Below, one piece after another: positions 51,850-61,383 of a stretch of 64,000 nucleotides of DNA. Origin of the DNA: UBA1479 sp040216635 (lineage in GTDB: Bacteria > Pseudomonadota > Alphaproteobacteria > Rhodospirillales > Casp-alpha2); assembly GCA_040216635.1 (NCBI GenBank), contig JAVJOU010000029.1:337502-401501 (forward strand), in the 5' to 3' direction. Position 1 is the first letter of the stretch. Each line of letters starts with the position of its first letter. Made by a program: the position numbers and the translations under genes. The notes beneath the pieces were generated by a model. That model made no database searches and was not told the DNA's origin. It saw only the letters and a program-made list of their open reading frames with translations.

Positions 51850-53154
51850 CTAGTCCGCCGCCGGCTCGTTCAGGCGGATGGATATGGAAAGGGCATGGGC
51901 GTCCAGGCCCTCGGCCCGGGCCAAGGCAACGGCTTCCGGCCCGATGGCGCGCAGTCCCTGGGCGTCGCATTCGATCAGGGACGAACGCTTCATGAAATCC
52001 AGCACACCCAGGCCCGACGAAAAGCGCGCACTGCGCGCCGTCGGCAACACGTGGTTGGGGCCCGCGATGTAATCACCGATCGCTTCGGGCACGAACCGGC
52101 CCATGAAGATCGCCCCGGCGTTGCGGATTTTCCGGCCCAGGGCATCTGCATTATCGGTCGCGATTTCCAGATGTTCAGGGGCCACCCGGTCGACCAGGGG
52201 AATGGCCGCTTCCAGATTTTCGACCGTGATCACCGCACCGTAATTCGCCCAGCTTTCACCCGCCGTGCCCGTGCGCGGCAAGGTCTTGAGATGCCCTTCG
52301 ACGGCGCGTTCGACGGCATCAGCGAAGGCCGCATCGTCGGTGATCAGAATGGCCTGGGCGGCGGTGTCGTGTTCGGCCTGGCTCAGCAAATCCGCCGCGA
52401 TCCAGGCGGGATCGTTCTGGCCGTCGGCCAGCACCAGAATTTCCGACGGGCCCGCGATCATGTCGATGCCGACGGTGCCGAACACCTGCCGCTTGGCCGC
52501 CGCCACATAGGCATTGCCCGGACCGACGATCTTATCGACCGGACGGATCGTTTCCGTGCCGTAGGCCAGGGCGCCCACCGCCTGCGCCCCGCCGATGCGG
52601 TAGATTTCATCCACCCCGGCAATCGCCGCCGCCGCCAGAACCAATGGGTTCAATATGCCGTCCGGCGTGGGCACGACCATGACCAGACGGTCCACCCCGG
52701 CGACCTTGGCCGGGATCGCGTTCATCAGCACGGACGACGGATAGGCCGCCGTGCCGCCCGGCACGTAAAGACCCGCCGCCTCGACCGCCTGCCAGCGGTA
52801 TCCCAGGCGCAAACCCGCGGCATCGGTGAAATCCAGATCCTCGGGCAGTTGTTTTTCATGAAAGGCACGGATACGGCCGGCCGCCGTCGCCAGGGCCGAC
52901 AGGGTTTCATCCGTGCACTGGCCGCGCGCTGCATCGACTTCACCGGCGGTGATGGCCATGCCCTCGGCCGTCAATTCGAACCGGTCGAACCTTTTTGTGT
53001 ATTCCAGAACGGCCGCATCGCCGCGCGCCTTGACGTCGCCCAGGATCGCTGCCACGGCGTCGTTGACGTCCGTTTCCGTTTCGCGCTTGGCCCCCAGGAA
53101 GTCCTTGAATGCCTGCTCGAAACCGGGATCGCGGGAATCAAGCCGCAAGGGCAT
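51850..53154 (-). CDS. hisD: Histidinol dehydrogenase
   Basis: Enzyme of 434 residues for the last two steps of histidine synthesis, oxidising histidinol to histidine with NAD. Zinc-site residues are visible in LLSQAEHD, and GPSEILVLADGQND is conserved. The full family length is present. The start overlaps the hisG end by 17 bp, giving coupled translation. Confidence 0.96.
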   Translation of the reverse strand: MPLRLDSRDPGFEQAFKDFLGAKRETETDVNDAVAAILGDVKARGDAAVLEYTKRFDRFELTAEGMAITAGEVDAARGQCTDETLSALATAAGRIRAFHEKQLPEDLDFTDAAGLRLGYRWQAVEAAGLYVPGGTAAYPSSVLMNAIPAKVAGVDRLVMVVPTPDGILNPLVLAAAAIAGVDEIYRIGGAQAVGALAYGTETIRPVDKIVGPGNAYVAAAKRQVFGTVGIDMIAGPSEILVLADGQNDPAWIAADLLSQAEHDTAAQAILITDDAAFADAVERAVEGHLKTLPRTGTAGESWANYGAVITVENLEAAIPLVDRVAPEHLEIATDNADALGRKIRNAGAIFMGRFVPEAIGDYIAGPNHVLPTARSARFSSGLGVLDFMKRSSLIECDAQGLRAIGPEAVALARAEGLDAHALSISIRLNEPAAD

Positions 53155-53818
53155 CGGCGGCCTCCTTGAACTTGTTGACCCAGCCGCCGATTTCGCGCGG
53201 GCGGGTTTTCCAGGCGGCGCGGTTCACGGCCAGGCGCGATGTAATTTCCGCAATGGTTTCGATCTCGACCAGGCCATTGGCCTTCAAGGTCGCCCCGGTC
53301 GATACCAGATCGACAATGCGGCGGCACAACCCCAACGTCGGCGCCAGTTCCATGGCGCCGTTCAGCTTGATGCATTCGGCATGGACGCCGCGCCGGGCGA
53401 AATGGCGGCGGGTCAGACCGGGATATTTCGTAGCGATGCGGATCGACGACCACTGCTGCGGATCGTCCCCTTTAACCATTTCCGCGGGCTCGGCCACGGC
53501 AAGGCGGCAATGCCCGATGCCCAGGTCCACGGGGGCATAGATTTCGGAGAAATCGAATTCCATCAGCACGTCGTTGCCGGCAACGCCCAGATGGGCCGCC
53601 CCGAAAGCAACGAAGGTCGCCACGTCGAACGAGCGCACGCGGATGATGTCCACTTCCGGCACGTTGGTGGTGAATCGCAATTGGCGGCTTTTATCGTCGT
53701 CAAAGGCCGGTTCCGGTTCGATCCCCGCATGACGGACCAGCGGCATCACTTCTTTCAGGATGCGCCCTTTGGGCAAAGCCAATACCAGTTTTTCGTTCGC
53801 ATTCGCGGGCTGGCTCAT
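53138..53818 (-). CDS. hisG: ATP phosphoribosyltransferase, short form
   Basis: Enzyme of 226 residues that starts histidine synthesis by joining ATP to phosphoribosyl diphosphate. The N-terminus LVLALPKGRILKEV and the PRPP-binding region VDLVSTGATLKANGL are conserved. The length is that of HisG-S, which lacks the C-terminal regulatory domain and normally needs HisZ, not found in this window. It overlaps hisD. Confidence 0.95.
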   Translation of the reverse strand: MSQPANANEKLVLALPKGRILKEVMPLVRHAGIEPEPAFDDDKSRQLRFTTNVPEVDIIRVRSFDVATFVAFGAAHLGVAGNDVLMEFDFSEIYAPVDLGIGHCRLAVAEPAEMVKGDDPQQWSSIRIATKYPGLTRRHFARRGVHAECIKLNGAMELAPTLGLCRRIVDLVSTGATLKANGLVEIETIAEITSRLAVNRAAWKTRPREIGGWVNKFKEAADALAA

Positions 53819-53927
53819 AAGCCGGTCTCCTTAAGGCCCAATCTCTTTGGGGGGTCGGGCGGCATACATATAGACTTTCGTGCCATCTTACCAGGGAACA
53901 GGCACGGAAATCCCACTTCTCGGGGCG

Positions 53928-54704
53928 TTATAGGCCAAGCCCCGCAATGAATTGGTTAATGGCGGGAAAAAGCGGTTCAGGCGCCTCTAAATGGGGGCTA
54001 TGCCCGCATTTGGGAAGGATCAATGCTTCCGTCCGGCCCGAAACGCCCCGGGCGATGGCCTGGACCTGCCGTGCCGTGCCGTACTGATCGTCTGCACCCT
54101 GAACGACCAGAACCGGGCAGGTTACGCCGGCAAGGCAGTATTCCACGTTCCAATGGCGGAATTCATCGGTCAGCCAGGTATCGTTCCAGCCGAAAAAGGC
54201 CGTATCGACATTATCGCCGTGATAGCGCCGCAGCTTGTCCCGTAGATCGGTTTCCTGCCAGGCCTTGCGGGCGTCGCGGATCCCCTGGACCGTCACATCC
54301 TCGTTGAACACATGGGCGGCCATGGTCACGATGCCCTTGATCCGCGCATCAAAGCCCGCCGCCATCAGGGCGATGGTCCCGCCGTCGGAATGGCCGATCA
54401 GCACGGCCTGCGTGATTCCGGCGGCATCCAGCACGGCGCGCAGGACGTCCCGGGCTTCCGGCAGGTGGTAGTCCGTCGGGCGCGGCAGTTCCACCCCGTC
54501 CGAGCGGCCATAACCCAAGCGCGAATAGGCCAGGGCCGGCAGGCCGGTCATCCGGCCAAGGGTTTCCGGCACATCGCGCCACATGTCGACACAGCCGAGC
54601 CCTTCGTGAAGGAACACCAGGGCGGGTCCTTCCCCCGTCGTCGGCGTCCCCCACCAGGCATATTCCAGGCGTTTTCCGCCGATTGTCAGGAAATCGGTCT
54701 GCAT
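53928..54704 (-). CDS. Alpha/beta hydrolase
   Basis: Protein of 258 residues with the alpha/beta-hydrolase nucleophile elbow GHSDGG (Ser), a HGW-like oxyanion region (FLHEGLGCVDMW) and a late His in KCGHSPHLEAP. It may be an esterase or C-C hydrolase. It follows the PhyH gene by 28 bp on the same strand and separates murA from hisG, which are often closer in related genomes. No substrate is evident. Confidence 0.85.
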   Translation of the reverse strand: MQTDFLTIGGKRLEYAWWGTPTTGEGPALVFLHEGLGCVDMWRDVPETLGRMTGLPALAYSRLGYGRSDGVELPRPTDYHLPEARDVLRAVLDAAGITQAVLIGHSDGGTIALMAAGFDARIKGIVTMAAHVFNEDVTVQGIRDARKAWQETDLRDKLRRYHGDNVDTAFFGWNDTWLTDEFRHWNVEYCLAGVTCPVLVVQGADDQYGTARQVQAIARGVSGRTEALILPKCGHSPHLEAPEPLFPAINQFIAGLGL

Positions 54705-54732
54705 GATTCCGGGCCGGATCCGTTCAGGTTGG

Positions 54733-55569
54733 TCAGAGCTTGCCGGTCATCTGATCGGCGCCGTGGTACAGCACCTGGCGCACGGCTTCGGCGGCCTTGG
54801 CATGATAGGCCACGCTTTCCGGGTCCATGTCCGCCTTGACCCTGGGCGTGTGTTCGAAGTGATTGAAACGGTCCTCGCCCCGGACCAGGGCGGCGGAATC
54901 CCATTGCCCCACGCTCTGCATGGCCTTGGCCGGCATGTAATGGAACGAAATCCCGACCCGCCGGTCGTTTGAAAGATTGGGCCCCGAGGCATGGGCCAGG
55001 CGGATGTTGTGCAGCGACATCTGCCCGGGCTTGAGCGGCATGGAAACCGCCCTGTCCTCGTCGATGCCCTGGGTGATTTCCTGCCCCCGGGTCAGCATGT
55101 TGTTGTCGTGGTACAGGTCTTCGTGCTTCAGGGGCGGGCCTTCGTGCGTACCCGGCATGACGCGCATGCAGCCGGCTTCTTCGCTGGCTTCGGACAGGGC
55201 CAGCCAGGCCGTCACGACCTCGCCGCCGGCAAGCCCCCAATAATTGCTGTCCTGATGCCAGGACACGTATTGCCCGGAACCGGGCTCTTTCGTCCAACTG
55301 AGGGTGTTCCAGCACAGGATGTCGGGGCCCAGGATGTCTTCCATGATGTCGACGATGCGCGCGTCACGGACCAGATCGTCCAGCCATTTGAACAGAAGAT
55401 GCGTTTTGTTGCGCTGCAGGCCGTTGAGGGGGGCACCCTGGGCGGCCTCGAAGGCTTCCAGGCGGGCGCGTAAATCGGCGACCTCGTCGGCGCCCAGAAT
55501 ATCGACGGGGCTGTAATAGCCTTCTTCCTTGAACTGGCGCAGGGCTTCGGTGCTCAGGACCTTCAGCAT
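54733..55569 (-). CDS. Phytanoyl-CoA dioxygenase (PhyH) family protein
   Basis: 2-oxoglutarate-dependent dioxygenase of 278 residues with the iron motif WHQDSNYW and a distal His in SLHNIRLAHASGPN, followed by RRVGISFHYMP. GGAGACATCCC precedes ATG 55569. Family members hydroxylate small molecules or lipids. It pairs with the hydrolase downstream, so both may form a small accessory pathway. Confidence 0.86.
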   Translation of the reverse strand: MLKVLSTEALRQFKEEGYYSPVDILGADEVADLRARLEAFEAAQGAPLNGLQRNKTHLLFKWLDDLVRDARIVDIMEDILGPDILCWNTLSWTKEPGSGQYVSWHQDSNYWGLAGGEVVTAWLALSEASEEAGCMRVMPGTHEGPPLKHEDLYHDNNMLTRGQEITQGIDEDRAVSMPLKPGQMSLHNIRLAHASGPNLSNDRRVGISFHYMPAKAMQSVGQWDSAALVRGEDRFNHFEHTPRVKADMDPESVAYHAKAAEAVRQVLYHGADQMTGKL

Positions 55570-55665
55570 GGGATGTCTCCTCGTTTCTTGCCAAGGAGCA
55601 TATCAAAAGCCACCCATCCCCCGCCACTGGTCCCTCGCCCAGTTTCCGGGAATTAGCTCTCGGGG

Positions 55666-56961
55666 TTAGTCCCCAGGCACCCTGGCGATATCGGCGCCGC
55701 AGGCCGCCAGTTTTTCTTCCAGCCGTTCGTACCCACGGTCCAGGTGATAGACCCGATTGACCCGGGTTTCGCCCTCGGCCGCCAAACCGGCCAGAACCAA
55801 AGAGACCGACGCACGCAGGTCCGTCGCCATGACGGGCGCGCCCGACAGTTTCTTGACACCGCGCACGATGGCCGACGCACCGTGCACGTTGATGTCGGCC
55901 CCCATGCGGCACAGTTCGGGCACATGCATGAAGCGGTTTTCGAAGATCGTTTCCGTGATCATCGCGGCCCCGTTCGCGACCGTCATCATGGCCATGATCT
56001 GGGCCTGCATATCGGTGGGAAAACCAGGATAGGGCTCGGTCATACTGTCCACACCCCGCAGCTCGCAATTGGCGCGGTTGACCTTCAGGCCTTCCTTGTC
56101 TTCGGAAACCTCGACCCCGGCGCGCTGCAACAGATCGATGGTGCTTTCGATCAGGTCGGCGCGGGTGTTGGTCAGGGTCAGTTCGCCGCCGGTGATCGCG
56201 GCGGCGGCGGCATAGGTGCCGGTTTCGATCCGGTCGGGCAGAACCCGGTGACGGGTGCCGGAAAGTTCGGCCACGCCGGAAACGCGCAGGGTATCCGTAC
56301 CGACCCCTTCGATCTTGGCTCCCATGCCCATCAGGCATTCCGCCAGATCGGTGATTTCGGGCTCGCGCGCGGCATTGGCGATGACGCTATCACCCTTGGC
56401 CAGAACTGCCGCCATCAGGGCGTTTTCGGTGCCGCCGACGGTGACCTTTGGAAACAGGATATGCCCGCCCTTCAGGCCGTCGGGTGCGGTCGCCTGGATA
56501 TAGCCTTCCTTAAGCTCGATCTCCGCCCCCAGGGCTTCCAGCGCCTGCAGGTGCAGATCGACCGGCCGGGTGCCGATGGCGCAGCCGCCCGGCATGGAAA
56601 CCCGTGCCCGGCCTGCCCGGGCCAACAGCGGCCCCATGACGACGACCGAGGCCCGCATCTTGCGGACCAACTCATAGGGCGCTTCGGTGGCCGCGATCTC
56701 CCGCGCCTGCAGGCGTACGACCGGTTCGTTCTTGCCGGTGCCGGCCGCATCGCCGCCTTCGTTCCGGGTGACCTCGACCCCCAGTTCCTGCAACAGGCTG
56801 CCCATGGTGGCGAGATCCGCCAGAGCCGGCATGTTGGTCAGTTCCAACGGGTCTTCGGTCAAAAGGGAAGCCGCCATCAGCGGCAAGGCGGCGTTCTTCG
56901 CCCCCCCGATGGCAATGGTGCCGTTAAGGGGACGGCCGCCCCGGATTTGAATGCTGTCCAT
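55666..56961 (-). CDS. murA: UDP-N-acetylglucosamine 1-carboxyvinyltransferase
   Basis: Enzyme of 431 residues that transfers enolpyruvate from PEP to UDP-GlcNAc in the first step of peptidoglycan synthesis. The N-terminus GGRPLNGTIAIGGAKNAALP and the fosfomycin-sensitive Cys C127 in MPGGCAIGTRP are intact. Full family length. It lies upstream of the PhyH gene with a 96-bp gap. Confidence 0.97.
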   Translation of the reverse strand: MDSIQIRGGRPLNGTIAIGGAKNAALPLMAASLLTEDPLELTNMPALADLATMGSLLQELGVEVTRNEGGDAAGTGKNEPVVRLQAREIAATEAPYELVRKMRASVVVMGPLLARAGRARVSMPGGCAIGTRPVDLHLQALEALGAEIELKEGYIQATAPDGLKGGHILFPKVTVGGTENALMAAVLAKGDSVIANAAREPEITDLAECLMGMGAKIEGVGTDTLRVSGVAELSGTRHRVLPDRIETGTYAAAAAITGGELTLTNTRADLIESTIDLLQRAGVEVSEDKEGLKVNRANCELRGVDSMTEPYPGFPTDMQAQIMAMMTVANGAAMITETIFENRFMHVPELCRMGADINVHGASAIVRGVKKLSGAPVMATDLRASVSLVLAGLAAEGETRVNRVYHLDRGYERLEEKLAACGADIARVPGD

Positions 56962-57050
56962 GAATGTTGATTAACAGAAGCAATGGGGCCCTGTCATGGC
57001 GGGATTGGGTTTTATTGGTGGCGCCGGGCCTTGATCCCGCGGCCGTCCGG

Positions 57051-57233
57051 TCAGGATTCCCCGCCGCCGTCCTCCCCGATATCGCGTTTACGCTGCTGTT
57101 GCTTGCGTTTAGCCAGATTGGCGCGCAATTGCGCGGCCTGACGGTCCTTGCGCGCCTGATCCGATTGCGCACCCTTGGTGGTTTGTCCCGGGCGCTTACC
57201 GCCGCCGCCGGGCGGCGTTTCCGAAGTGGTCAT
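57051..57233 (-). CDS. Small basic protein of unknown function
   Basis: Protein of 60 residues rich in Gly, Gln, Arg and Lys (for example RANLAKRKQQQRKR), with an acidic tail. GGAGG lies 4 nt before the ATG. The sequence suggests a disordered protein. Small Lys/Arg-rich proteins are often annotated beside murA in alphaproteobacteria. It could be a nucleic-acid-associated peptide, but function is unknown. Confidence 0.6.
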   Translation of the reverse strand: MTTSETPPGGGGKRPGQTTKGAQSDQARKDRQAAQLRANLAKRKQQQRKRDIGEDGGGES

Positions 57234-57348
57234 GGGGCCTCCGATTCGCCCTGAAAATGGTTTGTTCCGACACCTGAAATAAAGGGCTATGGGACACTTG
57301 TCATTGATGAAACCCTATACTATTGTCCGCCCCTCTCCACGACCCGAT

Positions 57349-57423
57349 GCCGCCGTAGCTCAGGGGTAGAGCGCACCCTTGGTAAGGGTGAGGTCCACAG
57401 TTCGATTCTGTGCGGCGGCACCA
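57349..57423 (+). tRNA. tRNA-Thr(GGT)
   Basis: A 75-nt tRNA including encoded CCA. Acceptor GCCGCCG pairs with CGGCGGC, the anticodon stem CACCC/GGGTG encloses TTGGTAA giving anticodon GGT, and the T arm contains GTTCGATTC. Clear and complete. Confidence 0.97.
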
Positions 57424-57780
57424 TTCACTTTCCATCCCCTTCCATACCAGCACATCGATGACCGGCGGTCCCGGCCGCATCCTGGCATCGGCACGATTGC
57501 CGTTGTGAGATATATTCAAATAAATTAAACTGTCTTTCGGAAGTGTAGTTTGATTTGCTTTCCCACTTTCTTACCGTAGGTCACATTGTGGTGAGAAGCG
57601 AAGGAACGGTCATCGGCGTTGTTGAGAATCGTTTTCAATTCGCATATGGTTTGCCGAAGTCGATCGGGAGTCCGGCATAATCTGGCGACAAGGCGTTTCG
57701 CCCAAGAGGCGGCGCGTTAGAAAAGTCCAGGGAGGACAGCCCGCCCTCAACGGCGGCATACCTGGAGATATTGGGTTCTG
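57424..57780. promoter_or_regulatory. Leader region upstream of the sqrR-like gene
   Basis: This 357-bp gap between tRNA-Thr and the ArsR-type gene has no supported gene. It is AT-richer around 57505-57560. At 57626-57641 lies GAAT-N8-ATTC, an inverted arrangement of the two half-sites found in the SqrR-type site at 61384-61399. A GGAGAT ribosome site lies at 57764-57769. Confidence 0.45.
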
Positions 57781-58128
57781 ATGAACGAAGAAGATGTAAT
57801 TGAAGGTGCCCGCGAAGCCGCACAGTTTCTGAAGGCGCTGGCCAACGAAAACCGCCTGCTGATCCTTTGCATGCTCGGTGACGGTGAAAAGTCGGTCACG
57901 GAACTGGAACAGGCCCTTGATCTGCGTCAGCCGACCTTGTCGCAGCAACTGGCGCGTCTTCGTGCCGATGACTTGGTATCCACGCGGCGCGAGGGCAAAA
58001 TCATCTATTACAGCCTCGCCAGCAACGAAGCGGGCAAGACGCTTGAACTGATGCACGGCCTGTTCTGTTCCGAAGAAGCGATTGAACGCCGCCGCCTGAT
58101 CAAGGCGAACAGCCGTTCCGCCGCCTGA
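57781..58128 (+). CDS. ArsR-family repressor, SqrR/BigR-like persulfide sensor
   Basis: Winged-helix regulator of 115 residues. Two cysteines, C30 (LLILCMLG) and C96 (HGLFCSEE), lie 66 residues apart, exactly the spacing of the reactive pair in SqrR (C41/C107) that forms a tetrasulfide with sulfane sulfur. The HTH is SVTELEQALDLRQPTLSQQLARL. It sits beside a sox operon, consistent with derepression when persulfides accumulate. Metal-binding ArsR Cys motifs are absent. Confidence 0.86.
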   Translation: MNEEDVIEGAREAAQFLKALANENRLLILCMLGDGEKSVTELEQALDLRQPTLSQQLARLRADDLVSTRREGKIIYYSLASNEAGKTLELMHGLFCSEEAIERRRLIKANSRSAA

Positions 58129-58191
58129 CCCCGGCCCAATTCCCCTGAATGAATTCGCCTGTCCCTGACGGCTGAGCACTGACGCTCGCAG

Positions 58192-59256
58192 TTATTCCTG
58201 GGCGGCTTTCTTGATATAGGCCATCAGGTCGGCGACGTCCTGTTCCTTGCGCAGGCCCGGAAAGGCCATGCGCGTGCGGCCCTTGTCGGCACCAATCTTT
58301 TCCTTCACGAAGGATTTGGGATCGGCGACGAAGGCCATCAACGCATCGTCGGTCCATTTCAGCCCCTGGCCTGCGGCGGCCTTGAACACCTTGGAATAGC
58401 GGAACCCGTCGACGGAACCCGCCGTCCGGCCCAGGATGCCTTTCAAGGACGGGCCGAGCTTGTTCTTGTCGCTGTCGATGACATGGCAGGACTGGCACTT
58501 GCGGAACACCTTCTTGCCCGCCTGGACGTCGCCCTGTGGCGCGGCGTCGGCAGCGGCCGTCTGCGTCGGCGATGCCGGTTCAGCCGATTGTTTCTGCGCC
58601 GATGCCCCGCCTTTTTCCGGCGTCACATCGATGGCCTTGGCCCGGCCCAGGACCTTGATCTCGGCCTTGCAGTTCTTCATGCATAGGTCGGCAGCCTTGA
58701 CGGTCTGACCGTCGGGGCGCGGGTCTTCGAAGAATTGCGCCGCGTTGGGCATCTCGACCTTGCCGATGGTCGTATCATCCAACACGAAATCGTTGTCGAT
58801 GACGTCGTTCATGTACAAAAGATACGCCGTCACCGCATAGACCTCGTCGTCGGTCAGGGTCTGTGCCTCGCCGAACGGCATGGCCCGCTTGATGTAATCG
58901 AACACGGTCGAAGCATAAGGCCAGTAGCTGCCGACGGTTTTTTCCGGCCGCTGTTCCTTCAGGGATCCATGCCCGCCGACCAGCACGGGATAACGCCCGC
59001 GCGCTTCGCCGAAATCACCGTGGCAGGCGGCGCAACGTTCGATATAAACCTTTTCGCCCTTAACCGCCGTGCCGGACCCCGAAGGCGCCCCAAAGCCGTC
59101 CGGACGCACATCGATGTCCCAGGCCTTGATCTGTTCGGGCGTGGCCGCCGCACCCAATTCGGGGAACAGGCGTTCGCCGGCCGGGGCCTGAACGGCGGAG
59201 GAAAGAACGAGAACGGCCGCACCGGCGGCCAGGGTTAGATTACGCCAAGCGGACAT
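58192..59256 (-). CDS. soxD: Sulfur-oxidation diheme cytochrome c SoxD
   Basis: Exported c-type cytochrome of 354 residues. Two heme sites are visible: C75-A-A-C-H and C254-Q-S-C-H. The start is ATG 59256 behind GGGAGG; it overlaps the soxC stop by 17 bp. A signal peptide precedes GERLFPEL. An Ala/Gln/Pro-rich linker (about 215-245) separates the domains. SoxD forms the sulfur dehydrogenase with SoxC, oxidising the sulfane sulfur bound to SoxYZ. LCMKNC near residue 192 may form a disulfide. Confidence 0.92.
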   Translation of the reverse strand: MSAWRNLTLAAGAAVLVLSSAVQAPAGERLFPELGAAATPEQIKAWDIDVRPDGFGAPSGSGTAVKGEKVYIERCAACHGDFGEARGRYPVLVGGHGSLKEQRPEKTVGSYWPYASTVFDYIKRAMPFGEAQTLTDDEVYAVTAYLLYMNDVIDNDFVLDDTTIGKVEMPNAAQFFEDPRPDGQTVKAADLCMKNCKAEIKVLGRAKAIDVTPEKGGASAQKQSAEPASPTQTAAADAAPQGDVQAGKKVFRKCQSCHVIDSDKNKLGPSLKGILGRTAGSVDGFRYSKVFKAAAGQGLKWTDDALMAFVADPKSFVKEKIGADKGRTRMAFPGLRKEQDVADLMAYIKKAAQE

Positions 59257-60574
59257 TTTCCACCTCCCCGGTCGGATTGATGCGCCAGGTCTGAATGGCG
59301 TTGTTATGGTAGATGGAATTGACGCCTCGCACGGCCTGCAGGGCCGCCATTTCAGGCTGCACATAGCCGGTTTCGTCGATGGCACGGCTTTGCAGGTAGG
59401 CGGTGTCGCCGTTCCATTCCCAACCGTCCAGATAGAACCGGGTCAGGCATTTCGACATGATCGGATCTTCCAAGCGCGCCTGATGCCAGTTGCGCCCGCC
59501 GTCCACGGTGACATCGACGCGCTTGATCTTGCCGCGCCCGGACCATGCCAAGCCCTTGATGACCTGCGGCCCCTTGTCGCGGCAGGGAACTTCCGGGCAG
59601 GGGCTGGTGATCACCGACTTGCAATCCATTTCCCAGGTAAAGCGCCGGGCCCGGCCGTCGGGCATCAGGTCCGTATACTTGGATGTTTCCTCTCGCGCCT
59701 GCCAGGCACCGTCGCCAACCTCGATCCGGCGCAGCCATTTGACCCACATGTTGCCTTCGAACCCGGGCACCACCAGGCGGATGGGATAACCCTGTTCCGT
59801 GCGCAGGCGCTCGCCGTTCATGGAATAGACCACCATGCAGTCGTCCAGCGCTTTTTCCAGCGGCAAAGAGCGGTTCATGCCGGCACTATCGCCGCCTTCG
59901 ACCAACAACCATTTGGCCTTTGGCTTGACCCCGGCTTCTTCCAAAAGGCGGCGCAGAGGGACACCCGTGTACTGCACGCAATGGACCATGCCATGGGTGA
60001 ACTGCACGCCGTTCAATTGCGCGCCGCGCCATTCCATGCCGCCGTTGGCCGCACATTCCAGAAAGTAAAACCGGCTTTCCGGCGGAAATCGCTTCAGGTC
60101 CTGATAAGTGAAGACCAAGGGCCGTTCGACCATGCCGTGGATCATCAGGCGGTAATCCTCCGGAATGACCTCGGCGGCCCCGCCGTGATGGCGCTCGAAA
60201 CACAGACCATTGGGCGTGACGATCCCGTCCAAAGCGTAAAGCGGCGTGAAATTGACGGAGGATTCGGGCGTCGCGGTCAGCCAATCCACATGGCGGCGCA
60301 CGACGGATTTTTCAAATTTGGACGGCACACCGTAAGGAAAGGCATCCACCCCTGGCCCCAGAACACGCGACCAATCCGCCACATTGGGCGGCAGGTTGGC
60401 CGGATCGGCCAAAGCGCGGGCCGGCGTGATCAACCCCGCGGCCGCAACCCCGCCGGCAGCCCCCAGGCCGGCCAGCAGCGCCTTGCGGCGGCTGGCGTCG
60501 ATTCCCGTGCCTGATGCTACGGGCTGTTTGCTGTGGGTGTTTCCCGGCGTTACGGGCGGTCTGGTCTTTTTCAT
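59240..60574 (-). CDS. soxC: Sulfur dehydrogenase molybdopterin subunit SoxC
   Basis: Molybdenum enzyme of 444 residues of the sulfite oxidase fold. A Tat signal is present (DASRRKALLAGLGAAGG). The cofactor Cys lies in FLECAANGGMEW, and a dimerisation domain follows (VDVTVDGGRNWHQARL). The ATG at 60574 has GGAG 11 nt upstream; a TTG at 60622 is possible but less likely. With SoxD it removes electrons from SoxY-bound sulfur in the periplasm. Confidence 0.94.
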   Translation of the reverse strand: MKKTRPPVTPGNTHSKQPVASGTGIDASRRKALLAGLGAAGGVAAAGLITPARALADPANLPPNVADWSRVLGPGVDAFPYGVPSKFEKSVVRRHVDWLTATPESSVNFTPLYALDGIVTPNGLCFERHHGGAAEVIPEDYRLMIHGMVERPLVFTYQDLKRFPPESRFYFLECAANGGMEWRGAQLNGVQFTHGMVHCVQYTGVPLRRLLEEAGVKPKAKWLLVEGGDSAGMNRSLPLEKALDDCMVVYSMNGERLRTEQGYPIRLVVPGFEGNMWVKWLRRIEVGDGAWQAREETSKYTDLMPDGRARRFTWEMDCKSVITSPCPEVPCRDKGPQVIKGLAWSGRGKIKRVDVTVDGGRNWHQARLEDPIMSKCLTRFYLDGWEWNGDTAYLQSRAIDETGYVQPEMAALQAVRGVNSIYHNNAIQTWRINPTGEVENVRLA

Positions 60575-60711
60575 TGATGCAGGCTCCAAACAGATCGGGG
60601 CGGCCCCGCCCCTTTCCGTCAACGGGCAGCGTCACCTAATCAATTACGGAGATTACATTATATATTTTATGAATATGTGTCCAGGGCAAGACACGAAAAA
60701 ATCACGGGATC
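60575..60711. promoter_or_regulatory. AT-rich gap between soxW and soxC
   Basis: About 137 bp with an AT-rich block ATTATATATTTTATGAATAT (60656-60675). Read in reverse it contains ATTC-N8-TATA, a half-match to the SqrR-type site. It may carry a promoter for soxC, but the signal is weak. Confidence 0.35.
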
Positions 60712-61341
60712 TCACCAATTTTCCGGCGATTTCCCGCTGCTTTTCAGCGCCTTGATCTTTTCCCGCACATAGGGCCCGAACTTGCCCTTCAGATAGGCCT
60801 GCTCATGAACGAAGCGATACATGGTCATGAAGTGAAAGGGCTTCATATATCCAGGCATGCGGGCGATTTCCGCCGCCTTGCCCGATACATCCTTAGGCAG
60901 GCGGTCAAGGGACGGAAAGAAAACCGTGGTCGGCGTAAAGCGCACGCCCCATTTTTCCGCCAGTTTCTTTTCCGGCAGTTCCTCGCCGTCGAAATCCGTG
61001 ACCATGCGCGAGCCGATGATGTTGATCTGCAGAATCGCGAAGTTCTTGTTCACATATTCGGCAATGTCGGGACGGGCGAAATTGACCTCGTGCATTTCCC
61101 GGCAATAGGGGCAGCCTTCCAGGGAAAAGATCACGGCAAAACGCTTGCCGGCCTGGGCCGCTTCTTCCAGGTCTTCCTTCAGGATCATGAAGGAATTAAG
61201 AAACCAGGGTTCGGTCATCAGGCCGTCGGCACCGACGATGGCGGCGGACGCCTTGCCGGCACTGCCCAGGGAAAGCCCCGCCACGGCCGCAATGCCCATG
61301 CCTGCCGAAATCCATCGGTTGAATAGTCGCCGGGTAATCAC
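60712..61341 (-). CDS. soxW: SoxW-like thioredoxin family protein
   Basis: Exported thioredoxin-fold protein of 209 residues. The GTG at 61341 gives TRRLFNRW and a hydrophobic Tat- or Sec-type leader ending near AKGKASA; AGAGGA lies 10 nt upstream. The active site is FSLEGCPYCREMH, a CPYC motif. SoxW proteins reduce disulfides in Sox components in partnership with SoxV, encoded further upstream here. The symbol rests on location and motif. Confidence 0.82.
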   Translation of the reverse strand: MITRRLFNRWISAGMGIAAVAGLSLGSAGKASAAIVGADGLMTEPWFLNSFMILKEDLEEAAQAGKRFAVIFSLEGCPYCREMHEVNFARPDIAEYVNKNFAILQINIIGSRMVTDFDGEELPEKKLAEKWGVRFTPTTVFFPSLDRLPKDVSGKAAEIARMPGYMKPFHFMTMYRFVHEQAYLKGKFGPYVREKIKALKSSGKSPENW

Positions 61342-61383
61342 GTTACGATGTTCCTCTGACCTGTTCCGTTTATCATCATACAC

